Assembly (NCBI GenBank): GCA_034336665.1
Contig: CM067566.1
Location: 20,380,330 to 20,444,329, forward strand
Reading direction: 5' to 3'
Length of the DNA: 64,000 bases
From: Luscinia megarhynchos
Taxonomy: Eukaryota; Chordata; Aves; Passeriformes; Turdidae
The notes under the pieces are model-generated. The model was not told where the DNA came from. It saw only the letters and a list, made by a program, of their open reading frames with translations, and made no database searches. Positions 11,881-24,676 of this stretch are shown piece after piece; positions within the stretch are counted from its first letter, which is position 1, and each line of letters opens with the position of its first letter. The translations under genes and the position numbers were made by a program.

Positions 11881-14540
11881 GAAATCTTCTGCAGTAACTC
11901 TGGTAAACAATATTTAAGGCCCATGAATGTTTACAAATAATTTTCTGCTCTTTCTCCCCAAACTTTTCTTTTATTTGCACTTTTGTCTGGTCAGCTCAGC
12001 ACAGATACCATACAATTTTGTGTGAAGAAAAACCGCATTGTCACATTTCATTTGAAAATGTAATTTTTTTTCTTTCAAGTACATAAAGAAGATTTAACTT
12101 AGTATTGTCACACCTCTAGATTTACTCTCCATCCACTTTTAATCTAGTGCCAGTGCATGGAGAAAAATATATTTTAATATATTCCTTTCTTCTTCTCCCA
12201 AGAGGACATAGCTTTTGGTAGTGATGCCTGTTTCTTTTTTCCTATTGCAAAGAACTCCCTATGAAGGAACACCCACAAGGGAATATGTTGCTCTCTGTAC
12301 CATCATCAACTTCAGCTTATCTCCTGTAGTGACTCACTCTTTCAATTTTCTCAGAGCTTGAAGTAATTTCCTCCATGAGGCCTGAATTTTGCTATTGGCA
12401 AGGAAAAAAAGGGGAATGAAAAGACAGGATAGAATTATTTCTCTCATCTTTTTGCAAAACCGTCATCAGGGCAATATTTATTTCTTTTGCTTTGTGAGAA
12501 ACTTTTGCATACTGAGAAGGTATAGTTGTGATTTACTTGTGGCATGCACTTGGAGCTATGCACAGATGTCAGAATCCTCCCAAAGGAGTTTAATGAAAGG
12601 ATTATGCAACATGATCTGGAAACTGCACCTATCCAAACTCATTAGTATGGATTTTCCTGAATTTTTATTACACCTTTCCAATTATTTTTATTAACACATC
12701 TTTGACACAAAATCCACAGGAAAAAAATCAAGCTGTTCTTTACAAGATATTTCCTGTTAACTCAGTTTTGTAGATGTTCAACAGCAGTGCTCAGCAGCTT
12801 ACATTTTCACATGAATGTAAGAATAAGAGCCTGAGGCAATCTGAATACAGGCTTTTCAGACTTCAAAGGAGTAGTGAATGATTCTTGCCCTGCTTTTGCC
12901 ATCCAGAATTGGCCTAAGCTTGGGGAGCAATTAAAATTAAATGCCACTGAACTGCAGAAAGTGAAGATCGGCAGCTCTGGGCACGAGCAGACTTTTATGA
13001 AGTCTCCTGACTAATTCATATCTTGGTGTCCATAAAGCAAGGAAGGGAGTCAGAGTGAGACCATTTATACAGAAAGAGAGCAAAGGGCAGCTGCATTAAC
13101 CTTGAACATAATGATTCACATCTTTGTTTCAAATCAGCTGCTTTTCAGTTTCTGGTTGCCACATTTTCAGGAGAGGAACCCTCTGTAAAACAATTAGCTA
13201 CTAAAGATCTGACTGTCTCCTCTTTAGTCCTAATGTATTATTTTGTAAATTGCTCTCAGGCACTTAAACACATAGACAGAGCAAAATGTACCAGATCTCT
13301 GCCTGTGCTGAAAAGTGAAGCCTTTATTTAAAGAATGGGATATTTATTTTTTTTTAAAGAGCTTTTATTTCTTTTTGTTTCATAAGTGCCAGGAGTAATT
13401 TTAGATTAATATCACTGAAAATCACAATGATATTTAAGAATATATGCAGGACTGAATTATGATGTATGTGCATATTAAAGCATGTTTCCTGACATAGTTT
13501 TGAATTTTGCAGTTAAGGGATAGGTCACAAATTTGTGGAAAAATAACAATTTATTTTCATAAAATTTTTTCATGCATCTTTTGCCCAGCAACAAATACCA
13601 GAACATCACTTTAAATAAAAGCTAAGAACACATTAAAGAAAAAAATTAAATCTACAATCTGATAGACATAGATGAACTCCAGTGCATTTATCCTTGAAAG
13701 AAAGTACCTTCTGATACTTCATATGCCATTGGCACTTTGTATAGTTTGTAATTGCCTGTCTAGTGTTGCAAATAATATTTTGAATGGTTGACATAGGCAT
13801 TATTTTGTGAAAGGAAGTAGAAAACAGGAGAAATGTGAAAAATTTGAGGAAGACTTGCCTGAATAAGACAAGGAAATTTTCAACTATATTCCTTAAAAAG
13901 TCTCAAAAACACATAATCTGCAAAGATTAGAGTTTTCAAGCCACTTGGGGTTTTTTTTTGTGGGGTCAGAAAAATACAACATTTTATCTGTTGTGTTGAT
14001 GACAGAGCTTCAAAATGTAGAAAATGGAAACTGCATAATTACCTGTGTTTCCCATCTACATCAACTCTTCATAATTGCTCAATTAACATGTATCACCCCT
14101 ACAAAACTGGCATTTAATAATCACTAAAAGTCCCATTTTCCTATTCAATCCATGCTAAATGTTCTCACAGAAATTAGCATTTTGCTGAGTACAGATCTCT
14201 GATGTTCGAATAATGTATTTGTAAAAATCACTGGGATACTTTCACATTTCCTCAAATATTTGAAAATGATACAGTCGTGTATTCCCCTTTGCTACTCAAA
14301 AGGTGCCTGCATTTCAGATATATTTTGTTTTATTGTTGGTTTGTCCCTCTCTTTCCCGAGCACACAGACTAATACTTTTAGCTCTGTAACACAACATTGT
14401 CAGTGCTAGACACACATCATTAGCTTTATACTGAGTTGACAAGGCCTCAGGATAAAGGCTAAAGCTAAAGCTTGCTCTGTCTGATATTTTTTGGCCTGTC
14501 CATACATTTATTTTGCTTACTTTAGTTGTAGCAGCAACTT
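11881..14540. other. Unique DNA, including a conserved-looking block
   Basis: No exon or repeat was recognised. The part at about 12840-13330 is less AT-rich than its surroundings, has no homopolymer decay, and contains homeodomain-like TAAT and HMG-like CTTTGTTT words, which is typical of vertebrate conserved non-coding elements. That reading is inference only. The part at 14150-14520 has a similar texture. Confidence 0.45.
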
Positions 14541-14640
14541 TTCACAGAACAGCTTGAGTTGGAAGGGACCTTAAAGGTTTCCTGGTTCCAGCTCCCCTGC
14601 CATAGACAGGGACAGCTCAGCTCCAGGGATGGGCTGGCTC
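14541..14640 (-). mobile_element. CR1 LINE 3'-end fragment
   Basis: Antisense of the CR1 3' UTR: TTGGAAGGGACCTTAAAGG followed by CCCCTGCCATAGACAGGGACA, the usual order in reverse-complemented CR1. The terminal octamer tail is reduced to TTCACAGAAC. Only about 100 bp remain. Confidence 0.88.
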
Positions 14641-17600
14641 CTCGTGGGGATGAGCAGTGACAGAATACAACTGAAAACAGAAGAGGAGTAATTTCTTTTT
14701 TGATTATTTGTATGAAAAGTTAACAGAATCCTGTTGGAATGGTGTTATCCATCACTAAAAACAATGTTTGGGTTTGCCTAACACCCCTGGATGAACCACC
14801 CAAAACTCAACAGTGCCCAGAGCACAGTCTGCTCCACAAGTTCTCCATGAAAGAGGCTGCAAGTGAATCACCCTCCTAAATGACCCATCCTTCCTCCTTG
14901 ACCCCCTGAGGACAACCAGGCCTAATTCAGTTCTTCAGGCAAGACTGGCATAAAGGGAGCTGGCATTCAGGAAATTCCAGACTCTGCTCTCAGGCAGTAA
15001 CATGGCAAATGAACTTCACAGAATCACACAATTTTCTAATCAGGCAGGTCTCTACAGTTATTTCTTTTTTAATCTTTTTGACCTTTTATGGCTTTATATC
15101 TCTAATAGATTGACACAATGCAGGAAAAAACAGATCTGATATGACAACAGAGGGCCTGAGAAGTGGTGCTGCAGGATGCATTTTGGAGGACTGCAGTCCT
15201 GGGATAATATGGGATAGGGAATGGGCATGGCACTGAATACTCCACAGGCATAAAACAACTCTCACACATGGTAGGTTAAAGAAAGATCTGCTTTTAGAGG
15301 CAACAGAAAACAACAAAAATTCTGTCTGCACATTGTTAAAGTCACCATGTAAAACAAATTTGTATATAAATAGTGTTGCAGAAAAAAATGCAAAAAACAA
15401 AAAGTATAAAATCATCTTATCAGATATATACACCAGATGGGCCATACAGTGAGGAATAAGCCATCCACATGTACATCATACCCGTCAAGCTCAGATCCTC
15501 AGGTGTTAAATAATCATAATATTAGGATGAAGCCACAAACTTTAGGATTGAGAAAAGCAGGAGAAGCATGAGCATAAGGGCAGAGTGGAAGAGAAGTCCT
15601 TGTATAATATGTTTTAAATACTACAGTGATAATTTCAGTAATACTGAAACTTGTTTTGGAATGAACATATTCCTTCTTTTCCTGTAATAATTAGATGTTC
15701 ATTATTAATGACTTGGATTAGACTGGTAAGACTTCAATTATTATAGGAGTAAGTTTTGATTTACATATCATGTTTCATCTTTGCTTGTAAATAAGATTTT
15801 TAGCATAGCATACTTCACGTTCATATTTCCAAAAGTGTAGTTGAAGGCTGTGTCTCTTGTTATCCAAGACAGTGCTATCCCTCAAGAGAGGCTGGAGAAG
15901 ATTACTTTGCTGCTCTTGGTATCTACCCTTAAGCATTCTTTCTGGAGACAGAAATATACTTAATTCTCTTTGCTTGTTGGTTATAACAATTTTTTTCTGT
16001 GATTGTTTCAATAATTTTCTGTTGAAATACTTATGGAAGCATTTTTATATATTGTGGTTTCTGTTTGACAACAATATTGAAAAGACATCCATGTTCATGG
16101 GATAGTAATGAGAATCTTAATATTTAGGATTTTGCTGAGTATTTAGCATGCTTTTTTTTTCTTTTTTTTCCCCCCTTTGGATGAGATCACAGAGAGATTC
16201 TGTGTCCACGTTCAAAGGCAATTATTCAGTTTGCTTCAGAGATGGTTACATTAGAGAAGTCTGCTGCTGTCACTCTTAGAGCAAAGCCATGTCACGGAGA
16301 CCCTTAAGGGAATATTAAAAGTACCATCAGAAAAATTCCTGGTGCATCTTTATTTTCTCCCCAAATTGCACAATCTTCACTAAAAATCATTAATTTCCTG
16401 ATGTACCTGCATTTAGTCTTCAAGCTTTTATTTCATAACTGTGTCATCCACAGTTATGTCTTAATTCTTTCTTTTTTTTCTTAGAGCACATAGCTGGAGC
16501 TTGCAGTACACACCTTGTGTACCACACATTCATTCACAGTGGGTTTATTTCCAAAAGCCAGCAGTTTGTCACCATGCCCAAAGGTCACCATGACTTTTCT
16601 TCACCTGTGTGTCATAACCAAGACATTTGAATGCAGAAGTAAAAGCTGGGACTGCTAAAATGGATGCACATATCATTACAGAAATGCTGTGCCATGACCA
16701 ATACTTTGTAATGGAAACTACCCTGCCAATACTGTTGACTCTCTGTAATTTAAAAAAAAAGAGTTTTTCTTACTGTGAAAATATGTCAGTTGTTTACAAA
16801 AGCAACCAACAGTTATTAATAAAGGCAAACCTCTTAAAACTTACAATTTACCTTGTAGTGCTGGTTTACACAAGATCTGAAAGAATGGTTCTTCTTGGAT
16901 TTCCAGCTTATTCCATCATGTAATTCAAAATTTATCAGAAGTTTTACAGTTCAAATGTGGTTTTGTTTTTTTTAAAAAAAGAAAAAAAATCTTAAATTTC
17001 TTAGAATTACACATTTAAACAGAATTTTCAGGAAGACTTGAGGACAAACTAGTATGATCTGGAACTCAGAGGAGACATAGTTATAAATAATTATGTGCTG
17101 CTATCCCTTATCAATTCATCATTGGTGGAAAAACACAAAAATAAAAATTTCATGCTGAGCCCTTAAATTAGCTCCATATTTTAGAGAAGTTTATTGTGGC
17201 TGCAATATTATATGACATATTTGACTGTGAGTATTATTAAACTAGCAAAAGATATATCTAACATAATTTTAACTACTTGGTTTAAAATAGGGTAAAAGAG
17301 TATATTTCTAAGAAAGTGCATTTCTTTGTGTAGATATAAAATAACAAATTACAACAATTGATAAATTGGCTAAAACTAAGCAAGAGTTATTGGCCTAATT
17401 ACTTTTAAAATATTAACAGTCACAAGCCTTCAAAGAGCAGTTTTCTAAATGAAAATACAGAAATGATCTTCATAGATGTAAGAAAATTTAAGTTTATGAG
17501 AAACAAATAGACAGTGTAGTGAAATGCAGAACCATTATCCACAAAAGTAGATTGCTTTATAGTTCAAAACATCAGTCAAGGGATATGTACAAAAATATAA

Positions 17601-20600
17601 GTGGACCATTTTCAGCTGTTGAAAAATATTTGTGGATGAAAGCTGTGGAAGGAATATGGAAAAAGGCTGCAGCTCTGCATAGTCTTTCATAGCTTCCAAA
17701 ATTATCTTAAGTGACAGAAAATTTAACTGTGGAGGATTGGGGCTTTCCAGCAGGTGTGTCATAAAGTGGAAGACAAAATGTAGTGCATTAAAGCACAATG
17801 GTAATTTAAAACCTGATGTCATTAGATTTTGGATGAAGAACAAAATGTTGCTTGAATATGAGTTTCAAAATCCTGTAGCTATATACTTTGAAATTGAGCT
17901 CTCATCCTATTTCAGATTTTATATTTTGTCTCTTGTATAATTCTTAGTCCCTCTATCTGCATAATATTTTTTCTTAAATTTGCTATTTTCTGAGGGTTTT
18001 TTGCCTAGTATGTATTTAGTATTTTACCAGAAGAGCAATTTTTATTTAATGGAATCAGATGAGATACTCTTAACACAAACTAAATTTGCTGCACATTTAA
18101 TCACCTTTATTGCATATCAGATAAATACAATTGATCAATATAAAGGAAAAAATAACCAAGATTAATAATGTCTGTCTTTCTTACCTACCTTAGAGCTTTA
18201 GAGATGTCATTTTCACTGATTGAGCACATTTTAGTAAAAACACTAACAGCACTAAAGCTAGTGTGGAATTTCAAAATATTTTGCTTTGGGATGAGAATAC
18301 TGTTTAGCAATTCTTTAAATAATACTAGTAAAGATGACATTAGTTATTTTATTGAGAAAAATGAATTTATATATAATCTATTATCTACAGAATGGCTGCT
18401 TCAGTGTTGGAAGGGAAAGATTCTCAAACTCAAAACTAGTGATCTTTAGAGATTTATTTCTAAACCAGGTGAGCTTTACTGACACTGATTTAAGCACCAC
18501 CCCCCAAAATGTACTCTCCATCTAACATCCACAAAATTATTTCACCCTGCAAAGGAATTCAGTTGCTGTAATGATTCATAAACAACTGCATTAACATCAG
18601 CAGAGTTTGTTATGTGTAACCCAGTTTCTACATTAACTGGGAATTTTGTATTAATAAAAAACAATTGAAAGCATAATGTTTTTTAAAAATAAAGAAGGTG
18701 CAATACAGCATGCAAACAAGCTTTCAGCTGGATGGGGTATATTACATCTAATCTGTCTTCTATATTTGCCACTCAGTATGATTTTTCTTTAAATGCATAA
18801 GGTCTTCCAGGAGAGGTGTGAAGCAAATGCCACATCTCTGGTAGAAGGCAAAAGGTGTGTCACCTTAAACATTTGTCCAAAAAAATGGGGAAAAAGTTAT
18901 TGCAAAGTTCAGGTTTTGAAAATAGATCTGTATGTTTAAAAAACTCCAAAGAGATACTTACTGTTTGTCACACAGTAACTTATGCAAGAATATATAACTG
19001 CATCTATATGCTGCATGTTCAATGAATGAAAACAAATGTACTGGGGAAGGATATTCAGTAAAAAATTCAGTCTCTTCATTTAATTGTAAAAATAGGCTAA
19101 TTCTGTCTCTACTCATTAAAATCAGAATTTTATAAAAACTAATATAGGGTAGGTAATTTCTCTTACATGTTCAGCAGAAGTCTGTTCACATCTCAAAATT
19201 ATTTTTCAAAAACCTGAGAAGAATTGGGCAGGAATTTTCTATGGATTAAATAATTTCTTTCCAGAAATAAGCATTTGGAAAAAGAAAATTTTCATTTTTA
19301 TATATGTGGTTTATTTTTATTTTTCAGTTTGTATCGAATACATATCTGATCTATTTTTTATGCAAAATTTTGTTTAATTCCTTGAGAATGACTACAACAT
19401 AACAAAAAGCAAGTTTAGAATTAAAATAAACAATTTTAAAAAAAGAAGTTGTAAATATTAAAACATTCTTTAAACACTGACAGGTATACCATGATCAAGT
19501 TCTCAAATGAAATATCAAAAATTCTCAAACTAGATAGAAAACAAGAAAATATAATAAATAATCTAATACTTTACCCTAATATTGACTTCAAACTTGTTAA
19601 AGGAAATTATCTCTCACATAAGCTAATGCACTAGGCTGATATCAGTCTTTATAAAAAGAACAGTTTTGTGGACGGTTTTTTATTAAAAAATTATAATGAA
19701 ATATTGAATGCTTCAGGAATACAATATTTGATAAAAAATGTGTTCCTGTGAAGACTGTATTAGAATGTCAAAGAAAAAACAGTGGACTATGTTTATAAAA
19801 ATTATTTCTTTTTGGCTACTAAATCCTGAAAGCAGGATTTCAGCTGCAATCCTATTAATATCCCTTAGGAGAAACTTAAATATTTTATAGAAATTGAAAA
19901 TATCAGGGGAAAAAAAGGGGGTCCATACAAATAGCTGAAGCTATTTGATAAATATTTAATAGTTGTGTGCAAGAATGCTGCACAGTGCCTTAAGTGTCAT
20001 TAGCTTTTTATGCTGCTGAGAGTCCTGCATTTATACCTCAGTAGCCTGCCTTTTGCTTGCAGCATCACTGCTGTGGCACCTCATTTTCCACATCCACTCT
20101 GGCAGAATTTTTTCTTGTTCTCATGGACCTGCAAACCAGTATTTTTATTATTGTGGGCTCTCCTGGGAAGTGACTGTCACTGGCAACAGACAGCCCTTCC
20201 TTTCCCCACTGTTCTAACAGGAAACAGAAAAATTTGGTTTACACTGGGGACCTAATAATGTGTATGCAGGCACCTTAGTCTGCTGCTGGCATGTGAGCAG
20301 CTGCTCCTAAGAAGGGTGGTCTCCAGCCACCAAGAACAGTGCCATAAGTGGATATATATAGGTATATATATATGGGGACTGTGCAGGTAGTCAGGCATTT
20401 CTGTAGAAAATTATATACTTTTTCCTTACATTAGAATGATGCTTTTGCTCCACAGAACTTAAAACTGCAGAGTTTTTAGCCTTTATCCATGATTATTCCA
20501 AATGTCTCTCACTAGCCAAAGCCCAGCTGTTTCTAAATATCTCTCACTATGTAAATTCCACTTTTACTTTAAGTGATAAGGAAACATTAGTTTGTCTAAA

Positions 20601-21791
20601 TCTGTGTGCATATTGTGTGGGCTGTAACTGTTTCAATATGTTTTTAATATAGTTTTAATAGAATACTCTTAGAAAGACTGTGCTTTAACAATCAAGTCAT
20701 TTTATGCCTGCAAGTTCTTGTGTCTTATGGAAATGGATAATATACCTAAGGCACACTGTTGTAATCCATTATCTGCAGAACCTGAAGAAATTTTTAGTTA
20801 GAGTATCATTCAACTGTGCAAAATGGTTCCAAGCCCTGAAAGCATGTCACAGTGAAAGAAATCAAGCAGAGAGTTTTGCTGGCACGAACATTTCATGTTA
20901 AATACTAGGCTGTCTAGAAAACAATTAAACTATATTCAGTACTACTGTGGGCACATATCTAGACTATTAGGATTATAGGGCCAGGAGACACTGGTGTAAT
21001 GTGAATGAATACAGGTCAGCTTTAATGTATAAAAATACAGGTGAATTAAAAAATACATATGTAATTCAAGATTCAGTTATGAGGAGAGCATACTGGAAAA
21101 TAACCCCCCAAAAATATAGCCAAGAGACATAGTCATGAGATCAGGTTAAATTTCCAACTTTTTTTCCTTTCATTTAAGAATATTCTCACTAGAGGATTTC
21201 CAGTTCAGTCACTTCCATTTCTCATTAAAATAATTGGCACTGAAAGCTTTGACTAGAATTTTAATATTATAATTTTCAAATGACACCTACAAACTATTTT
21301 AACATTCTAAATATACTCTTATTAGGTTTAATAGTCTTTCTTACTCACCTGTATTTTTAGTTTTTCAGTTAAAAGAGCCATCTGAAAAATTATTAGTTTC
21401 CTGCATCTCAGAACCAAATACAGAAAAAACTTATTTCTATGTTTTATTTTAAACAGACACTTGACACCCTTTGTCTTCTTTCACATCAAAGTTTGCGCAA
21501 ATTTTTATTATTGATGAGGTGCAGCAATTTAGAGGAAAAAGGATTGTTGATTGTCAACAGTAGACAGAAAATTTTTGTAGTGTTGATTGTTTGATTGCAC
21601 TTTGTGTGTGCTCGAGCTTCTGTGCCAATTGCATGCAATCTTTTTTTTATATTCTCTAGGTTTCCAGCCCTAAAAATTAAGGAAATCAATGCTGCACTCT
21701 TGGCTTCTATTATAGAATATATGACTTCGCTTTGAATCAATGTAGTTTTATTTATTAATTTAGCACTTTAATCTGAGTAGTTAGCCAATAG
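14641..21791. other. Unique non-coding DNA
   Basis: About 7 kb with no recognisable gene or repeat family. The parts at 14760-15010 and 19990-20330 are somewhat GC-richer and could be very old repeats or regulatory DNA. A poly-T/C run lies at 16148-16177 and a short TA repeat at 20348-20373. Confidence 0.5.
20348..20373. repeat. (TA)n dinucleotide repeat
   Basis: Two short runs of TA units are separated by GG. Minor. Confidence 0.75.
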
Positions 21792-22203
21792 TGTTCTCCA
21801 CACCCCTGGCCTCATTTCAGCTGCTGGCCTCAAATCTACTCACACTGTTCCTCCCAGCATTTACCCCCTGCAGCACCCCTCCACACACAGAGGGGACAGG
21901 GATAGAGATTACACAGGCAGATAGTTAAAGATAAGACAGGACAGGCTGAAATCAGGCTCTTGGCTCAGTTAAATGAACTAGCCTTATTCTTTACACATGA
22001 TCAGCTCCTTTTATACCCCTTTCTGTCTATTCCTATATTGCTTCTTCCCAGTCCCACTGCACACTGTGCCATCAGCTTATACAGCTCCAAGCTACTCCAT
22101 ACGCCCCCATACCTGTGACTCTCAGATCCACATTCCCACCACCTTCTAAGTCCCTTTTTCAAGGTACCCCTGCAGTTTCTTGACAGCACAGCAGTTATTG
22201 TCA
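21792..22203 (-). mobile_element. Candidate solo LTR with TATA box
   Basis: On the minus strand the order is LTR-like. A GC-richer U3-like part (22203 down to 22021) is followed by a strong TATA element, GGGGTATAAAAGGAGCTGA (about 22002-22019). Then come AATAAGG (21982-21988), a plausible weak polyadenylation signal, and a U5-like part that ends in ...GAGAACA at 21792. The terminal bases fit TG...CA, but I found no target-site duplication, so the outer edges are approximate. No viral coding sequence adjoins. It is unlike the other LTRs in the window. The alternative is a fragment of an unrelated promoter-bearing repeat. Confidence 0.5.
22003..22015 (-). promoter_or_regulatory. TATA box of the candidate LTR
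   Basis: The minus strand reads TATAAAAGGAGC, a near-consensus TATA element about 25-30 bp ahead of the likely cap site. It is seen in the sequence; activity is not implied. Confidence 0.5.
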
Positions 22204-22964
22204 TTGATTTTATTGGTTTCTTGTCATTCTATCTATTGCTGTTTTTCAAGTCAGCATTTCTGAAATTTTTTTAAATTGTCTTCAACACTCTCATAGCATC
22301 CTGTTTCAACAAAGACCTCATCAGGTAATCCTACTGAAATAAATATTATTACATTCCACATATCCACACTTCCCACTATTACTGTACGAAATTACATTTA
22401 ACTTCTCCCTGCTTTTTAGCACAAATTAAAAGATATATTCTCAATGAAATCCATGTTACCTACAGATACAAGAGGAAATTCTTAGGAATCAGTCAATCAG
22501 TAGGTGGAAATTAACCTGCAAGGCAACTCTCCATTTTATGAAGCATCTGTTATCTGAGTAAGTATAGACTGTCCTTTTTTGGTTGCACTGAATTGGTATT
22601 GTATTTTTCTTGTTACTCGGGGAGATGCAAGCACTCACTCAGCAGTTCACAAAGCAAAACTCTGCTATCACCTAAAAGCTGACAGCAAAGCTATATTTGA
22701 GAATTTATTGAAGTAAAATTAACTTATTCAAAAAGCAAGAACCATTTCAGAACCAAAACATAGGTGAATAAGTTTCATTAAATAAAAATCAATTTTAAAG
22801 ATGCAATGTTCATGTAAAAATGCAAAATAGTGCTCTTTTTAGATAAACAGATCTACCCAACTCAAACTTTAGGTTGAAGTGCTTCTAGCATCCACCTTTT
22901 GGTTTTATTTTTTCATAATATTGTAAATTCCCTAGTCAAGAGAGTTAATCCATGCAGTGAAGAG
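22204..22964. other. Unique AT-rich non-coding DNA
   Basis: No recognisable content. Confidence 0.5.
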
Positions 22965-23230
22965 AAAGACAGAAAGAGGGCTTACAAGAAAGGTGAAGGA
23001 CCTTATACAAGGGCATATAGTGATAAGGTAGATTTAGATGAGATATTACAAAAAAATTTTTTGTTGTGAGGGTGGTGAGGCACTGAAGAAGGTGTGGGTA
23101 CCTCATTACTGGAAGTTCTCAAGGCCAGGCTGGACCAGCTTTGAGCAACTTTGTCTAATGAAAACGGGCATAAAACTGGATGATATTTAAGGTCCTTTCA
23201 AATGCAAATCATCCTATGATTCCATGACCT
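22965..23230 (+). mobile_element. CR1 LINE 3' UTR copy
   Basis: Sense CR1 3' region: GAGGGCTTACAAGAAAGGTG, GGTAGATTTAGATGAGATAT, GTGAGGGTGGTGAGGCACTG and TCAAGGCCAGGCTGGACC occur in the canonical order. It ends with the tail CCTATGATTCCATGACC. Internal deletions are present. It is 5'-truncated, as is normal for CR1. Confidence 0.92.
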
Positions 23231-24264
23231 TGGAGAAAAAAACCGTATCATTGCACTCCTCCATTGGATGTCTACAAATTTTTAGGTCCACAGAACACTG
23301 CAGCCAACATGGAGAAGACAAACATTAAAAAAACATAAAGTACATGCAGCATACAATTACTGTTGATTTTATCTTGCTTTTTTTGTAATAGCATGTGTTT
23401 ATCCTTAAATACTTAGAGAGTAAAGAACCAGAATTACTCAAAGAACAGTAACTACTGGATACCAATGGATTACATTCACTATGACACCTGACACCTGGTG
23501 TCAGGTAAAAGTAAAATTATTGAAATAGTGCAATTTTATTTCAAAAAAAATGCACAGAAACTGAACAGAGAAAAAGAACTGTAAGAAACTTTTCTGTGAA
23601 GGATCAAAAGCAAACCTGATATAAACAGTAATATTCTCACTCTGTGTGAATAGGAAGATAAGAATTTATCCTGAAAGCAAATATTTTACATGCATACAAT
23701 CTTCTCTCCTGTAAGTTTCTAAGGAAAGATTCTCAAGTATTAAAAATGTTTCTTTTCATGAGACTTCTGCATTGAAAATCTTCTGCATAGATGACTAGGT
23801 TGATTGTGAAGAAGCAGTGATTTCAGCTGCTTTGAATTTGTACAAAAGTTACCCTGAATGAACAAAGTATATTCAACTGAAAAAATGGTATAATTTTAAA
23901 GAGGTAATTATAATATTAAGAAGAAAACAGTTTTCAGAATCCACAGGAGTTGCATGAGGTGGGTCATGAATGACAAACTGAAGTGAAACATTAAGTACTT
24001 ATCTATATTTCTATCAGCGACAATATTAATCTCTGTATGAAACACAAAACACAGTTTTTCTTAATCAAAGATGTTATATTATAGACAGATTAGTGTACTA
24101 TACTACCTGCATTTATAATCACCACTTCACAGCAGTAAGCCCTTACATCTGCTTTACATAAGTATGTTGGGACAGGGACACAAACAGATTTAAATCTTTA
24201 TGTACACTTTTCTTTTTCTTAGGGAATTCACATGTCCACAGGAGGATTGTGTTCTCTATCAGTG
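23231..24264. other. Unique non-coding DNA between two CR1 copies
   Basis: Apart from a perfect 21-bp palindrome at 23486-23506, nothing is recognisable. Confidence 0.5.
23486..23506. repeat. Perfect short palindrome
   Basis: The arms ACCTGACACC and GGTGTCAGGT are exact reverse complements separated by one T. The palindrome contains E-box-like CACCTG and its complement on both sides. Confidence 0.85.
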
Positions 24265-24676
24265 TATCTCCACAAGGAGATTGACAAGAGCTTGACAAGG
24301 CCCTGCAATGTGCACTTGCAGCCCAAAAAGCCAAATATATGCTGGCCTTCATTGTGTGACCAGCAATTCCAGGAAGGGGATTCTCCCCCTTTATGCAGCT
24401 CTCATGAGAGCTGACCTGAAGTTCTGGCTTCAAACTGAGAGTAGGATTAGAAGAGGAAGAAATATTTCTCCTGTGAGGGTGCCAAAAACCACTGGACTGG
24501 ATTGTCCAGAGAAACTGTGACTGCTTCAGGCTTGGAAGTGTTTAAGGCCAGGTTGGATGGGGTTTTGAGCAATCCTGCCCATGGGTGGGTGGCCGGTGGG
24601 AGTAGAACTTGGAATTAGATAATCTTTATGGTACATTGCATCCCAAAGTATTCTATTATTCTATGATTCTATGATC
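24265..24676 (+). mobile_element. CR1 LINE fragment, ORF2 end plus 3' UTR
   Basis: The first part encodes the last segment of CR1 ORF2. CAATGTGCACTTGCAGCCCA precedes a reading segment PLYAALMRADLKFW (about 24390-24430), which matches the family's PLYSALVRPHLEY region. An internal deletion then joins directly to the 3' UTR (GAAGAAATATTTCTCCTGTG, TTTAAGGCCAGGTTGGATGG). The tail is four imperfect copies of ATTCTATG ending at about 24676. Frame breaks make it dead. Confidence 0.9.

Noticed and set aside
11425..11980. Overlapping open frames of 90-160 codons on both strands
   Set aside because: They exist only because the T/G tract lacks bases needed for stop codons; residues are F/V/G/L or K/N/P/Q/T repeats with no domain.
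14760..15010. Possible LTR or old repeat
   Set aside because: Composition shifts without any recognisable motif, end or duplication.
15017..15050. CACAGAATCACACAATTTTC as a CR1 tail
   Set aside because: Only about 20 bp fit; the downstream CR1 3' UTR order is absent, so it may be chance.
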